The translations under genes and the position numbers were made by a program. This document shows positions 35,512 through 44,920 of a DNA stretch of 64,000 nucleotides, in pieces; position 1 is the first letter of the stretch; each line of letters begins with the position of its first letter. The DNA is from CAWUKT01 sp964352215 (GTDB lineage Bacteria; Bacteroidota; Bacteroidia; J057; JADKCL01), in contig CAYGRE010000014.1 in assembly GCA_964352215.1 (NCBI GenBank), forward strand, positions 1-64,000. Direction: 5' to 3'. The notes beneath the pieces were generated by a model, which was not told the DNA's origin, ran no database searches, and worked only from the letters and a program-made list of their open reading frames with translations.

Positions 35512-35880
35512 TCAGGCCTTGCTGATACTCCGGGAACTTCGGTAAATCCCGAACATCGCCAGGCTTGCCAATACCAACCCAAAGAACTCCCGCATCAACT
35601 CAATGTATTGGTACTCATTGGACATTCCCTGGGCCAGACCGATTCCATCTCCATTGGTAAAGAACTCAATCGCTCCGGGAAGATGCAGCAGGGCGATCCC
35701 GCAGATCAAAACCAAAGCGCCCAGACTCAAATCCGGATAGACCTTACCGAAGACAGCAAATCCAGCCAAAACCGCTATAAATCCATAAATCAGTACCCAC
35801 GTCATCCCATCCGGGTCATTGTACTGAAAGGCGGCAAACAAGGCGAAGAGCACAGCGATAAAGGCATTTAATATCTTCAT
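35512..35880 (-). CDS. TMEM220-like four-helix membrane protein
   Basis: 122 residues, four hydrophobic segments. The FAAFQYNDPDGMTWVLIYG motif (about 16-34) is the hallmark of the transmembrane 220 family, whose function is unknown. The remainder is KVYPDLSLGALVLICGIALL and a C-terminal helix ending in RSSRSIS. It stands alone between the ACIII operon and a TonB receptor, on the same strand as both, 45 bases after the receptor start. It may be co-transcribed with neither. Confidence 0.7.
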   Translation of the reverse strand: MKILNAFIAVLFALFAAFQYNDPDGMTWVLIYGFIAVLAGFAVFGKVYPDLSLGALVLICGIALLHLPGAIEFFTNGDGIGLAQGMSNEYQYIELMREFFGLVLASLAMFGIYRSSRSISKA

Positions 35881-35925
35881 GGTCGAATATATTGTGTGCT
35901 GATGGGCAATGCAACAATTCTGCTC

Positions 35926-38304
35926 CTAAAACTCCATGCGGTAGCTCAGGTTGGGAATGATGCCGAGTTGGGTGCGGGTTTCCTGTTGGTCAGAAAGGAA
36001 ATCATAATAATAGTAAGAGACATTCTGGGTATTGAGCATATTTTGCAGGTCTATCCCCAGCGTACCCGTGAATTTGGGCTTGTCTACCCGGAGAATGAAC
36101 CGCATATCCAACCGGAAATAATCGGGTAGTTCTTCTGAAAACCCATTGGTCTGGTCAAAGACGGTCCGCTTGGCCAATCTGGAAGCATCCAGGTCAATTG
36201 GCTGGGCCCGCATTCCGCCCCGGTAGACGCCTCTGAGATTAACTCCAAATGTCTTGAGCCTGCCTTTTTTATTTTCCCGGCCCCGCTCCCACCCCGCAGT
36301 CAAGGAAGTCGCATACCGGCTGTCGTATCTGCTGGGAGCCCAATTGCCATCTTTGTCCAGGTATTCTGACCTGAATACTGTCCCGGACCAAAGGGTGTAC
36401 CAATTCGCACTCAATTTCCGCTCCAGACTTCCTTCTACCCCGTAGTTCCGGCCTTTTCCGGTATTCATCAACCTGTCCTGCACATAACCATCCCAGAGAT
36501 TCAGGACTGAATACAAACGCTGGGTATCCTGGTAAACGGGAATATTGTACAGGTCCTGAAAATAAGCGTCCAGATTGACTGAGAAGGTGGGCTTGGGCAA
36601 CCAAACATAACTCAGCCCGTAGTGCCTTGCCTTGCTGAAGCCCAGGTAAGTATTCCAATCCACAAACAAGCCTTGAGATACTTCCTCCCGCCCACTCAGA
36701 TAAGTGCCGGGGTACTGCAACTGGCTGTGAATTCCTGCAGCGGCTTTCAAACGCATCTTTGCATTCAGGAAATAGTTGAAGGCCAGCCGCGGTTCCACGC
36801 TCCACGAATCACTCATCCTGTAATATAAGGTGTGGAGTCCGGCATCCATCCGCAATCTGCTCCCCAGGTTTACCGCCCATTGCAGGAAAGCCTGTCCGAG
36901 CCAGGTCGTCCTTCTTCCCTGTGAGGCAAAGTTGTAAGGCTCCGCAACACCTGGCTCACGGAAGATACTGGTCGCCTCAAAGTCCCGGTAGCTGAAAATA
37001 AGACCGGCTTTCAATTGTCCATTGCCACGGGTAGAAGTACTGAGGGTGGAATTGGCAGAAAGGAGACTGTAATTGAGCACGTCCTGTTCTGATGACAGAG
37101 AAGTCGTTGCCAGAGAATCCAGAATGAAGGCTTTGTCCCGAAATTGGTTGGTCGAAGACCAGGCAACTGTAGACTTTAGAAACATCCGATCCCCAAGGGT
37201 GATTTTGTGGTTGCCTCCGTATATCTGCGAAGAACCAGTAAAAAGGATGTCAAACCGTTCTTTGTCGATGGTGGCCAGACTATCTACCCCCTGGCCTGAA
37301 AATTCATTCCGGCTATTACCCAGCAGACCAAAAAATGAGAAATCCCCGGCTTTTTCAGTGGGGAGATCAAAGTTAAAGGCCAGGTCCTGGTAGCGAATGT
37401 CCTCATCGCCGAGGGGAACCCCCAGCAGAGAGAGCAGCCCCACCGTGGAGTAGCGGTAATTGACCAGATAGGAAGCTTTGCCACCTTTTTTTAATGGACC
37501 TTCTGCGCTGAGATCAATTCCCAGTAAGCCCGTTTGCACGGTAAACTCAGTTTTGTTCTTATTGCCGGGTCTGAAACCGAGGTCAAATACACCAGAGAGC
37601 GCATTTCCATATCCGGCCGAAAAAGAGCCTCTTGAAAACTCTGAATTGCTGAGGAGTTGGGTGCTGAGCATACTGACTCCGCCCCCGGTGAGGGTTGGAC
37701 GATCGGTTGCGGTTCCTGCGTTGGAAGTATGGTTGGGGGCGATGATCTCTGCTCCTTCCAACCGCCATAAAACCCCATGGGGAGAATTTCCCCGAATGAT
37801 CAGGTGATTGGCCTGGTCATCAGATTGTACCACGCCGGGAAAAGTGGGTGCCAACCTGGCCGGATCAAAAAATACGGCCGCAACCCGCTTGGTTTCTTCT
37901 ACGGATATGGAATGTGAAAAAAGCTCCATAGAAGACAATTTTGGGTTGGGAATGGCATACAATCCCTCTGTCTCCAAATTGTAGGTTAGATATTCCAGTT
38001 CGACATTCAGTACCATCTGTTTCCCCGACACGACCAACAGGTCGGGATAGGACTTTGGTTCGTGCTCGTAGTGGGTTACCTCTAAAACGTATCGTCCGGC
38101 AGGAACATCTTCAATCTCGTATTTTCCCAATTCATCCGATAAGGTGGCGATCTCCAAGGCTGGGAGTACCAACTTGGCTCCCTCCACCGGCCGCCCCGTA
38201 TTGCGGTCCACCACCTTCCCACTGATCTTAGTGAGATAGGTTTGTCCATACCCGAGCTTTCCCACCATCAACAAAACCAGCACACACAATCCAATCCGAT
38301 TCAT
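35926..38304 (-). CDS. TonB-dependent outer membrane receptor
   Basis: 792 residues. A signal peptide (about 1-20) is followed by a carboxypeptidase-regulatory-like domain (KISGKVVDRNTGRPVEGAKL, about 25-100), a plug domain with VEETKRVAAVFFDPARLAPT and HLIIRGNSPHGVLWRLEGAE, and a long beta-barrel ending in aromatic F (YRMEF). The protein imports a substrate at the outer membrane using TonB energy. No SusD-like partner gene is adjacent, so it is not a typical glycan SusCD pair. It is paralogous to the receptor at 46692-49067: same layout, near-equal length and closely similar plug sequence. Confidence 0.9.
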   Translation of the reverse strand: MNRIGLCVLVLLMVGKLGYGQTYLTKISGKVVDRNTGRPVEGAKLVLPALEIATLSDELGKYEIEDVPAGRYVLEVTHYEHEPKSYPDLLVVSGKQMVLNVELEYLTYNLETEGLYAIPNPKLSSMELFSHSISVEETKRVAAVFFDPARLAPTFPGVVQSDDQANHLIIRGNSPHGVLWRLEGAEIIAPNHTSNAGTATDRPTLTGGGVSMLSTQLLSNSEFSRGSFSAGYGNALSGVFDLGFRPGNKNKTEFTVQTGLLGIDLSAEGPLKKGGKASYLVNYRYSTVGLLSLLGVPLGDEDIRYQDLAFNFDLPTEKAGDFSFFGLLGNSRNEFSGQGVDSLATIDKERFDILFTGSSQIYGGNHKITLGDRMFLKSTVAWSSTNQFRDKAFILDSLATTSLSSEQDVLNYSLLSANSTLSTSTRGNGQLKAGLIFSYRDFEATSIFREPGVAEPYNFASQGRRTTWLGQAFLQWAVNLGSRLRMDAGLHTLYYRMSDSWSVEPRLAFNYFLNAKMRLKAAAGIHSQLQYPGTYLSGREEVSQGLFVDWNTYLGFSKARHYGLSYVWLPKPTFSVNLDAYFQDLYNIPVYQDTQRLYSVLNLWDGYVQDRLMNTGKGRNYGVEGSLERKLSANWYTLWSGTVFRSEYLDKDGNWAPSRYDSRYATSLTAGWERGRENKKGRLKTFGVNLRGVYRGGMRAQPIDLDASRLAKRTVFDQTNGFSEELPDYFRLDMRFILRVDKPKFTGTLGIDLQNMLNTQNVSYYYYDFLSDQQETRTQLGIIPNLSYRMEF

Positions 38305-38354
38305 AGGGGAAAATTACAATTCCCTTTTTGGAAAACCATAGTTAGATTAAGGGT

Positions 38355-38855
38355 ATGAAAGGCTTTTCTTTACTTTTTGTGATCTTTTTGCTCCTAACCT
38401 CCGATGTCCAGGCAAACGGCACCGAAGCTGAAGCAAGCTCCGACGCCCCTCAGAGCCAGATGGTTTCATCGTCCAGCCATTCAGATTTACCGGGCATGGA
38501 AATGGCCGAAACCATTACACGGATAAAGCGGCACAAACTGAAGTTTAAACGGTGCAAAAGGAAAAAACTGACCAAGCCGGACAAACTCAGGAAACTGGGC
38601 GAATGGCATCAACCAAACAAACTCAGTGAATGGAATCAGCGGGCCAATCTGGTGATCATCATTTCCTGGGCGGTTACGGTGTTAGGGTTCCTCGCCTTTT
38701 TGCTCAGCCTCATGGGGGCACCTTTGACATTCTTCAGCTTTGGACTTTTCACCGTTATGCTCGGGGTAGCTGGAATGCTGTTTGGACTGATCTGGGGACT
38801 GACAGGTAAGGAAAAAAATCCCTTATCTTTATCCTCCCATGGCAAAGAAAAATAA
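38355..38855 (+). CDS. Hypothetical secreted/membrane protein with basic central region
   Basis: 166 residues, no named family recognised. A signal peptide (KGFSLLFVIFLLLTSDVQA) is followed by an acidic/Ser stretch, a Lys/Arg-rich segment (RIKRHKLKFKRCKRKKLTKP, about 56-75) containing the only Cys, and two hydrophobic helices (about 96-120 and 126-148). The SUI1-like gene that follows starts 17 bases before this gene ends, so the two are coupled. Divergent from the TonB receptor across 50 bases. Confidence 0.65.
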   Translation: MKGFSLLFVIFLLLTSDVQANGTEAEASSDAPQSQMVSSSSHSDLPGMEMAETITRIKRHKLKFKRCKRKKLTKPDKLRKLGEWHQPNKLSEWNQRANLVIIISWAVTVLGFLAFLLSLMGAPLTFFSFGLFTVMLGVAGMLFGLIWGLTGKEKNPLSLSSHGKEK

Positions 38856-39189
38856 AAACAACAGCAGCTCCGGTGGATTTGTCTACTCGACCGATCCAGA
38901 CTTTGGCTATGACAATGAATTCGGAGACGGTGATGATACCCTCGCTCCCAACCAACAGGACTTGAGGATTCATTTGCAGCGCTTTAAGGGAAATAAAATC
39001 GCGACTGTAATCAAAGGATTTATCGGGGATGAAGATGATCTGAAGGACCTCGGTAAAATGCTCAAGTCAAAATGTGGCACTGGTGGTTCAGTGAAGGATG
39101 GAGAGATCATCATTCAAGGTGAGAAGCGGACCCAGGTTGGAGAGATCCTTCGCAAGGAAGGCTACCGCTTCAAAAACGCCGGCGGATGA
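38839..39189 (+). CDS. SUI1/eIF1-like translation initiation factor family protein
   Basis: 116 residues. The C-terminal 80 residues match the SUI1 fold: LRIHLQRFKGNKIATVIKGF, LKDLGKMLKSKCGTGGSVKD and GEIIIQGEKRTQVGEIL. The conserved CGTGGS loop is intact. Bacterial members (YciH type) can influence start-codon selection on the ribosome, but their normal role is unclear. The N-terminal 35 residues are low-complexity and acidic. The gene overlaps the upstream membrane-protein gene by 17 bases and the downstream SanA-like gene by 4, forming a three-gene cassette. Confidence 0.85.
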   Translation: MAKKNKNNSSSGGFVYSTDPDFGYDNEFGDGDDTLAPNQQDLRIHLQRFKGNKIATVIKGFIGDEDDLKDLGKMLKSKCGTGGSVKDGEIIIQGEKRTQVGEILRKEGYRFKNAGG

Positions 39190-39857
39190 AACGAATCTTC
39201 ACCAAGCGATTCTTTAAGAGGAGCCTGAAATTCAGCCTGATTGGAATCATCGCTTTGGTTTTGTTCGTGGTGGGGATCAATCTCTATGTCGTCTCCTCTT
39301 CCAACGAAGCCATCTTTGAAGATACGGCTGACATCCCCTCCTGTGACGTCGCCCTTCTCCTCGGCACCAGCCGGATTCTGGCAGGTGGCTTGAAGAATGC
39401 CTATTTCTTCCACCGGATCGATGCCGCAGTCAGGCTCTACAAATCCGGCAAAGTGAAGAGAATCATTGTCAGTGGCGACAATGGCTCTGAATACTACAAT
39501 GAGACGGAGGACATGCGGGAGGAATTGGTCAAACGTGGGATCCCAGCCAGGCACATCGTCAACGACCATGCGGGGTTCAGGACCCTCGATTCAGTCGTCC
39601 GTGCCAATTTGGTATTTGGTCAACAAAAGATCATCGTAGTCAGCCAACGCTTTCATGTACAACGTGCCATCTTCATCGCACGGGCCCACGACATGGAAGC
39701 TTACGGCTACATCGCCAAAGATCCGGTCGATAGTCGCAGTACAGCCAAAGTGATGGCCCGCGAGTACCTGGCCAGGGTCAAGGCTTTCCTGGATTGCTAT
39801 ATCCTGGGAACCGGACCTAAGTTTCCAGGGCCGGCAGAGCCGATTGTGTTTGATTGA
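39186..39857 (+). CDS. SanA/YdcF-like DUF218 membrane protein
   Basis: 223 residues. One N-terminal helix (about 15-33) anchors a DUF218 domain: VALLLGTSR (about 57-65), YFFHRIDAAVRLYKSGKVKR, IIVSGDNGSEYYNE, and VSQRFHVQRAIFIAR with the family His/Arg. E. coli SanA affects envelope permeability to vancomycin, and ElyC affects peptidoglycan lipid-carrier use. The biochemical activity is not certain. Its 4-base overlap with the SUI1-like gene supports the ATG at 39186. About 220 bases of noncoding sequence follow with no recognised element. Confidence 0.82.
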   Translation: MKRIFTKRFFKRSLKFSLIGIIALVLFVVGINLYVVSSSNEAIFEDTADIPSCDVALLLGTSRILAGGLKNAYFFHRIDAAVRLYKSGKVKRIIVSGDNGSEYYNETEDMREELVKRGIPARHIVNDHAGFRTLDSVVRANLVFGQQKIIVVSQRFHVQRAIFIARAHDMEAYGYIAKDPVDSRSTAKVMAREYLARVKAFLDCYILGTGPKFPGPAEPIVFD

Positions 39858-40079
39858 GGAAATAGTAGATACCTGCCAAACCTCCAGCAATTGCAGCGGA
39901 AGTATCCGTATCAAGGCACATATTAACAATCGATAGAATACATTCGGCATAAGTATCCCGCTTTAGAGATAGGCGAGGAGATGCGAAAAAAATGGTCGCC
40001 AGACGCTAATTTTTAGGCGTTGATTCTCTAAATAGTTATCTTACATGAAGCGAAACGTGTTCAATCATTCAACAGCACC

Positions 40080-41783
40080 ATGTCAATCACTTTTTTTCAA
40101 CGCCTCAACGGCAAATCGCCCTTCTCACGCTATGTTTTTTTAGCCTGCTTTGTCTTGTTTTCATTCTCAGGACTTAGCGGCCAAAACCAGTTCAATATCT
40201 GGGTATTCGGCAACGGTGCTGGTATCAATTTCAATGGTGGTCCTCCGGTTGTGTACAATGGATCGGTGGTCAACACGACTGAAGGAACCGCATCCATCTG
40301 TGACAGTACCACAGGAAATTTGCTCTTCTATACCGATGGAGGGACCGTTTGGACCAATACTCACCAGGTCATGCCCAACGGAACCGGTCTGACAGGTAGC
40401 GGTACCACTACCCAGTCTGCCTTGATCGTCGCCCAGCCTGCAAATCCCGGCATCTATTATGTGATATCCGTTCCTTACTCCAATGGCTCCACCAATTTTG
40501 CCTACTCCATCGTCAATATGAACCTCAATGGCGGCCTTGGCTCTGTTACCCTGAAAAATCAATTTTTGTACAATGGCGCCAGCGTCGGCGAAAAAGTTAC
40601 TGCCATCAGACACTGCAATGGGGTAGATTGGTGGATCATTACCCATGAATATCCCGGCAACAATTATCTGTCCTGGTTGCTTACCAGCACCGGTATTGCC
40701 CTTTCGCCGGTTATTTCCGGCGCCGGAACTAATGTCACCTCTTCGGTGGGCAAACTGGGCTACCTTACCCCCAACAACAGTGGTACCCGTCTGGCCTCCC
40801 CTATTTACAACGGAGGGACCTGCGATATCGTGGATTATGACAACAGCACCGGAACCGTTTCCAACCCAATTGTCCTGACCGGATTTACCCAGGATTACGG
40901 GACCGTCTTCAGTCCCAACGATCAGGTGCTTTACATCACCAATTTCCAAAGCCTTCGCCAGTTTGACCTGTCTTCCGGTGTACAGGCCACCATCCAGGCA
41001 TCTATGTACAATGTCACTACGGAAAGCAACTGGATGCGGGCCATGCGCTTAGGTCCGGATGGCCGGATTTACGTAGTCCGTGAATTCCAACCGTTTATGG
41101 GTGTCATTTCCAATCCGAATACCCTGGGAGCTGGTTGCAGCTATTCCAGTACCGGGTTCAACCTGGCTCCTAATTCCAATACATTGGGTATCGCCAATAC
41201 TTACCCTGATCAGGCGGCTACTTGTATCGTCCTTGCCGACGGCAGCGTCCAATTGCAGGCAAGGAAAATCTCTGGAGGTGCAGTGCGGTTGGACTGGCAA
41301 GTCGCTTCCAACTTTTCACTGGATCAAAGCAGTCTGGTATTGCAACGCAGCGAAGATGGGGAGCACTGGAATGCCATTTCACAGGTCCAACCCGGCCAGG
41401 TCCGGGCCAATGATTCACATATTGACCAGGAATCGCTCCCCGGACTCAGCTTTTACCGGCTGGTAATGCGCGATGCCAACGGCGCTTATATCTATTCGAA
41501 TGTCGCAACCGTATCCACGGATGAAAGCGGCCTGGCCATGGTTGAGTTGTTCCCCAATCCTACCCAGGGGAGGGTTCAGATGAGTTGCTATCTTGACCAC
41601 GATGGCCCTTTGCAGGTGCAGGTAATGAACGAACTGGGACAAATTGTAATCCAGCAAGAGGTTCAGGGATCAGAGGGAACCCGTACAGTGGAACTTGACC
41701 TGTCTACCCTGGCCCAAGGAGTTTACCTGGTGAAAGCGTATGATGGGAAAGCGCAATTTGTGGAGCGGATTGTGAAGCAATGA
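40080..41783 (+). CDS. T9SS type A sorting-domain secreted protein
   Basis: 567 residues. A signal peptide ends near LSGQ (about 35). The main body (about 36-390) looks like a beta-propeller-type repeat protein: repeated segments such as GTASICDSTTGNLLFYTDGG and YGTVFSPNDQVLYITNFQSL. From about 400 there is a fibronectin-like domain (QARKISGGAVRLDWQVASNF). The last ~80 residues are a type A sorting domain (VELFPNPTQGRVQMS to QGVYLVKAYDGK), used for type IX secretion through the outer membrane. Target and ligand are unknown. Convergent with the TIGR02757 gene, 5 bases apart. Confidence 0.85.
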   Translation: MSITFFQRLNGKSPFSRYVFLACFVLFSFSGLSGQNQFNIWVFGNGAGINFNGGPPVVYNGSVVNTTEGTASICDSTTGNLLFYTDGGTVWTNTHQVMPNGTGLTGSGTTTQSALIVAQPANPGIYYVISVPYSNGSTNFAYSIVNMNLNGGLGSVTLKNQFLYNGASVGEKVTAIRHCNGVDWWIITHEYPGNNYLSWLLTSTGIALSPVISGAGTNVTSSVGKLGYLTPNNSGTRLASPIYNGGTCDIVDYDNSTGTVSNPIVLTGFTQDYGTVFSPNDQVLYITNFQSLRQFDLSSGVQATIQASMYNVTTESNWMRAMRLGPDGRIYVVREFQPFMGVISNPNTLGAGCSYSSTGFNLAPNSNTLGIANTYPDQAATCIVLADGSVQLQARKISGGAVRLDWQVASNFSLDQSSLVLQRSEDGEHWNAISQVQPGQVRANDSHIDQESLPGLSFYRLVMRDANGAYIYSNVATVSTDESGLAMVELFPNPTQGRVQMSCYLDHDGPLQVQVMNELGQIVIQQEVQGSEGTRTVELDLSTLAQGVYLVKAYDGKAQFVERIVKQ

Positions 41784-41788
41784 TTTAA

Positions 41789-42556
41789 TTAAAACTTCTC
41801 ATAAATCCCCAGCCCAAACAGGCTGAAGTCATACCTGACCGGATCAACCGGGTCAAACGCCTTCAATCTCGCGGTCAATTCACAAGCTGACTTCCAGTCA
41901 TTCGCCTTGCGCGATAGAAATCCCAGCTTGCGCCCCACATTCCCGGTATGGAAGTCCAGCGGACAGATGAGTTGGTCCATCCGCATATTGTTCCAGATGC
42001 CGAAGTCTACCCCGCGCTTGTCTTTGCGCACCATCCAACGCAGGAACATATTGACCCGTTTGGCTGAAGAACCTTTTTCGGGATTGCTGAGGTGTTTGAA
42101 AGTCCGTGGTTGGAAACCTTCTACCGAGGAAACGGCTTGCCGCAATTGCATCACCGCCGGCAAGGTATTCTCCGCATCTTCTCCTATCCGCATCACCTCT
42201 TCGAGCCCGCCCATTTCCTGGTAGACTTTGCGCAACCCTTTGACGATGAAGTAGCCATCTACTCCTTGAAAGGTGCGGTAGACGAAATTCTGAAGGTTTT
42301 CCAGGTCCTCCTCTCCCGCCTCCATGACGAACTCATAGGGGGAATTCCACATCATTCCCATCAGGTTGCCTGCCCCCCGGATGATCAGATCGCGACGCCC
42401 CCAGGAAATAATGGCAGTCAGCAAGCCTGCGATCTCGATGTCCTCCTTGCGGCTGAACCGGTGCGGAATGCTGATCGGGTCCGGCGCGATGAAATCAGGG
42501 ATGTTGAATTCGTCGTGTTTGCGGTCGAGAAATGATTTGAGTTCGGCGTGGGTCAT
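41789..42556 (-). CDS. TIGR02757/DUF2400 family protein
   Basis: 255 residues, the normal size. RFSRKEDIEIAGLLTAIISW (about 33-52), SSAKRVNMFLRWMVRKD, DQLICPLDFHTGNVGRKLG and DPVDPVRYDFSLFGLG are the family blocks. The last block resembles the C-terminal part of HhH-GPD DNA glycosylases, so a DNA-repair-like fold is suspected, but no activity has been established that I can cite. The family is widespread in Bacteroidota. It ends 5 bases from the T9SS protein gene and starts 76 bases from the cystathionine gamma-synthase stop, across an 8-bp tandem repeat. Confidence 0.85.
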   Translation of the reverse strand: MTHAELKSFLDRKHDEFNIPDFIAPDPISIPHRFSRKEDIEIAGLLTAIISWGRRDLIIRGAGNLMGMMWNSPYEFVMEAGEEDLENLQNFVYRTFQGVDGYFIVKGLRKVYQEMGGLEEVMRIGEDAENTLPAVMQLRQAVSSVEGFQPRTFKHLSNPEKGSSAKRVNMFLRWMVRKDKRGVDFGIWNNMRMDQLICPLDFHTGNVGRKLGFLSRKANDWKSACELTARLKAFDPVDPVRYDFSLFGLGIYEKF

Positions 42557-42592
42557 TGGAGCAAATAGTTCACAAGATCGAAGAGTGATAAA

Positions 42593-42632
42593 TCACAGGA
42601 TCACAAGGTCACAGGATCACAGGATCACAGGG
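42593..42632. repeat. 8-bp tandem array, five units, at the 3' end of the gamma-synthase gene
   Basis: Five 8-base units (TCACAGGA with single changes) at 42593, 42601, 42609, 42617 and 42625. The following TCA, the start of a would-be sixth unit, forms the TGA stop of the minus-strand gene ending at 42633. The array thus starts exactly at the stop and lies in the 3' untranslated region. Confidence 0.85.
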
Positions 42633-43772
42633 TCACCCAATTGCATTCCTAAGATCATCAATCAGGTCTTCCGGGTCCTCTACCCCGACACTCAGCCGGA
42701 TCAATGAATCTTTCAGCCCGGCAGCTTCGCGTTCGGCCTTGGGGATGGCCGCATGGGTCATGCTGGCCGGATGCCCAATCAGGGATTCGACCCCACCCAG
42801 GCTCTCAGCCAGGGAAAACAATTGGGTATTTTGCATCACCCGCACCGCTTCGTCGAGGTCGTCCCCTTTCAGGGTGAAAGAGACCATTCCCCCAAAATCG
42901 CGCATCTGCTTTTTGGCGATGTCATGTCCGGGGTGGCTTTCCAGACCAGGATAATACACGGTATCGACCTTGGGATGTGCATCCAGAAAGGCAGCCACCT
43001 GGCGGCCATTGATGCAATGCTGCCGCATGCGGAGGTGCAAGGTCTTGAAACCCCGGAGCACCAGAAAGCAGTCCTGAGGCCCGGGAACAGCGCCACAGGT
43101 ATTTTGAATAAAGGCAAGGCGGTCTCTCAGTTCATCATCTTTGACGACCACCGCTCCCATCACCACATCGGAATGCCCACCGAGGTATTTGGTCACCGAG
43201 TGCAAAACGATGTCAACCCCCAGGTCCAGCGGGTTCTGGAGATATGGCGTTGCGAAGGTATTGTCAACTACCTTGAGAATATCCTTCCCCTTGCACAGCT
43301 CAACCACCGCCGCGATGTCGATCAGCTTAATGGTCGGATTGGTAGGAGTTTCCATCCAGATCATCCGCGTATGCTCATTGATAGCCGCGGCGACTGTATC
43401 CAGCTCGGCCATGTTCAAAAACGTGAACTTGATCCCATAATGGGCGAAGACTTTGGTAAACATCCGGTAGCTTCCACCATAAATATCACTGGTCGCAATG
43501 ACCTCATCACCAGGCCGGAGAAGTTTTATCACCCCATCCGCGGCCCCCATACCAGATGAATAAGCCAAACCATGCTTTCCGTTTTCCAGCTCAGCGAGGG
43601 CATTTTGCAGGGCATCCCGGGTCGGGTTTTGGCCTCGGGCATACATATAACCTTTGTTTTCGCCGGGTGCTGCCTGTACATAAGTGGAGGTTTGGTAGAT
43701 GGGCGTCATGATGGCGCCAGTGCTGGGATCGGGTTTTACGCCTGCATGAACGGCCTTGGTTCCAAACTTCAT
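42633..43772 (-). CDS. Cystathionine gamma-synthase/gamma-lyase family PLP enzyme
   Basis: 379 residues, a typical Cys/Met metabolism PLP enzyme. YSSGMGAADGVIKLLRPGDE binds PLP phosphate, WMETPTNPTIKLIDI holds the Asp region, and HSVTKYLGGHSDVVMGAVV contains the PLP lysine (about 200). The C-terminal FSLAESLGGVESLIGHPASM is the substrate-carboxylate loop. The family cannot be split into synthase and lyase by eye. With the cystathionine beta-synthase at 12582, a gamma-lyase completing reverse transsulfuration to cysteine is possible; methionine synthesis is the alternative. Divergent from ecsC. Confidence 0.88.
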   Translation of the reverse strand: MKFGTKAVHAGVKPDPSTGAIMTPIYQTSTYVQAAPGENKGYMYARGQNPTRDALQNALAELENGKHGLAYSSGMGAADGVIKLLRPGDEVIATSDIYGGSYRMFTKVFAHYGIKFTFLNMAELDTVAAAINEHTRMIWMETPTNPTIKLIDIAAVVELCKGKDILKVVDNTFATPYLQNPLDLGVDIVLHSVTKYLGGHSDVVMGAVVVKDDELRDRLAFIQNTCGAVPGPQDCFLVLRGFKTLHLRMRQHCINGRQVAAFLDAHPKVDTVYYPGLESHPGHDIAKKQMRDFGGMVSFTLKGDDLDEAVRVMQNTQLFSLAESLGGVESLIGHPASMTHAAIPKAEREAAGLKDSLIRLSVGVEDPEDLIDDLRNAIG

Positions 43773-43859
43773 ATTGATCTAATGGTTATTACTTGTAACT
43801 TTTTGCTTCCACTAGCTGTAAAACTATAAATAAGTCTTTAAAACATTATTCCAATATCC

Positions 43860-44768
43860 ATGGCTAAACTCAACTCTACGGAAAAGAAACTTTTAAATGA
43901 GGTCGATGACTGGAAGGACTCCGGCCCAGGCTTCCTTTCCCGCGCTACCAATCTAGCCACCAAGCCCATTGTCTGGGCTGCAGATAAAATCATCCCTCAG
44001 AACGCAAAAGATGCCATGGGTGGGGTGACGGACAGGATCGTCGATAAATTGCAGGATATTTCCCAGTGGACCGTTTCTGAAGAGGATGTCTTGTCCCAAA
44101 CCAAAGAGTTTGAGATCAATTCCGAGACGATTCTGGAGCTAAAGAATGCTTCTGTATTCGACCTGATTCATTTCTCGGAAAATTTCACAAAGAACAATTC
44201 CCGGATCGCGATGGCCGAAGGGTTTGGTACGGGTCTCCTGGGTTGGCCGGGTTTGATCGCGGATTTACCCGCCTTGTTCACCCTTTCATTTCGCCTGATC
44301 TACCAGACTTCCCTTTGTTTTGGCTACGCCATTGACAAGGTTCCTGAAGGGGAAGAATCCTTTGAAATGGGCTATATGCTGAGGATTTTCAAGATCGCAG
44401 CCTCTTCTACCCGGGAAAAGAAAATGCAGGGCATTGCCGATCTGAAGAAATACGAGGACAAGCATCCCCAGTTCGTCAAGCGTGACGGTTTGGTGGAGCA
44501 TGGTCACCAGAGCAGCGACTATTTGCGGGAGCAAGTGGGTAAAACCCTGGGTGTGAACCTGTCCCGCATTCTGATCAATGAGATCATAAAGGAGACCTTT
44601 TCCCGCAAGGCTTTCACTTCCATCCCCGGAATTGGTGCCATCCTCACTGCCGGTTTCAATTATTACTATGTCCAGGACATTGGGCAAACGGCATCGTTTA
44701 TCTACCGGGAGCGTTTCCTGCTGGATAAGCAGGGCCGGGCCAAGATTATCAGCGTTCCGATTGATTGA
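43860..44768 (+). CDS. EcsC family protein
   Basis: 302 residues. The EcsC domain covers most of the chain: SQTKEFEINSETILELKNA, NNSRIAMAEGFGTGLLGWPG, LPALFTLSFRLIYQTSLCFGY and a late Gly-rich hydrophobic segment SIPGIGAILTAGFNYYYVQDIG. Family members are membrane-associated; B. subtilis EcsC is encoded with an ABC transporter, but its function is unclear and no transporter is present here. About 650 bases of noncoding sequence follow, including the palindrome array. Confidence 0.82.
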   Translation: MAKLNSTEKKLLNEVDDWKDSGPGFLSRATNLATKPIVWAADKIIPQNAKDAMGGVTDRIVDKLQDISQWTVSEEDVLSQTKEFEINSETILELKNASVFDLIHFSENFTKNNSRIAMAEGFGTGLLGWPGLIADLPALFTLSFRLIYQTSLCFGYAIDKVPEGEESFEMGYMLRIFKIAASSTREKKMQGIADLKKYEDKHPQFVKRDGLVEHGHQSSDYLREQVGKTLGVNLSRILINEIIKETFSRKAFTSIPGIGAILTAGFNYYYVQDIGQTASFIYRERFLLDKQGRAKIISVPID

Positions 44769-44920
44769 CACTTATTGTTGAATGCCCTAACTGGGTTGTT
44801 TGGGGTCCCCTACTGGGTAATGCAGGCAGTATTACCAGGTTAGGGAAGGGTTACAGGTGGTTATTGAAGAGAGACCAGGGGGGCATAGAGCCCCTTGTTC
44901 CCCCTTCGGACTCAGTGCCC
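44769..44920. other. GC-richer spacer between ecsC and the palindrome array
   Basis: No gene is seen. It contains an imperfect inverted repeat CTGGGTAAT (44813-44821) with ATTACCAG (44831-44838), and a short stem GGGGC (44880-44884) with GCCCC (44890-44894). The second has only a weak T tract after it, so it is a poor terminator candidate for ecsC. Isolated TAAC or GTTA half-sites occur here but are not phased as well as the array that follows. Confidence 0.4.
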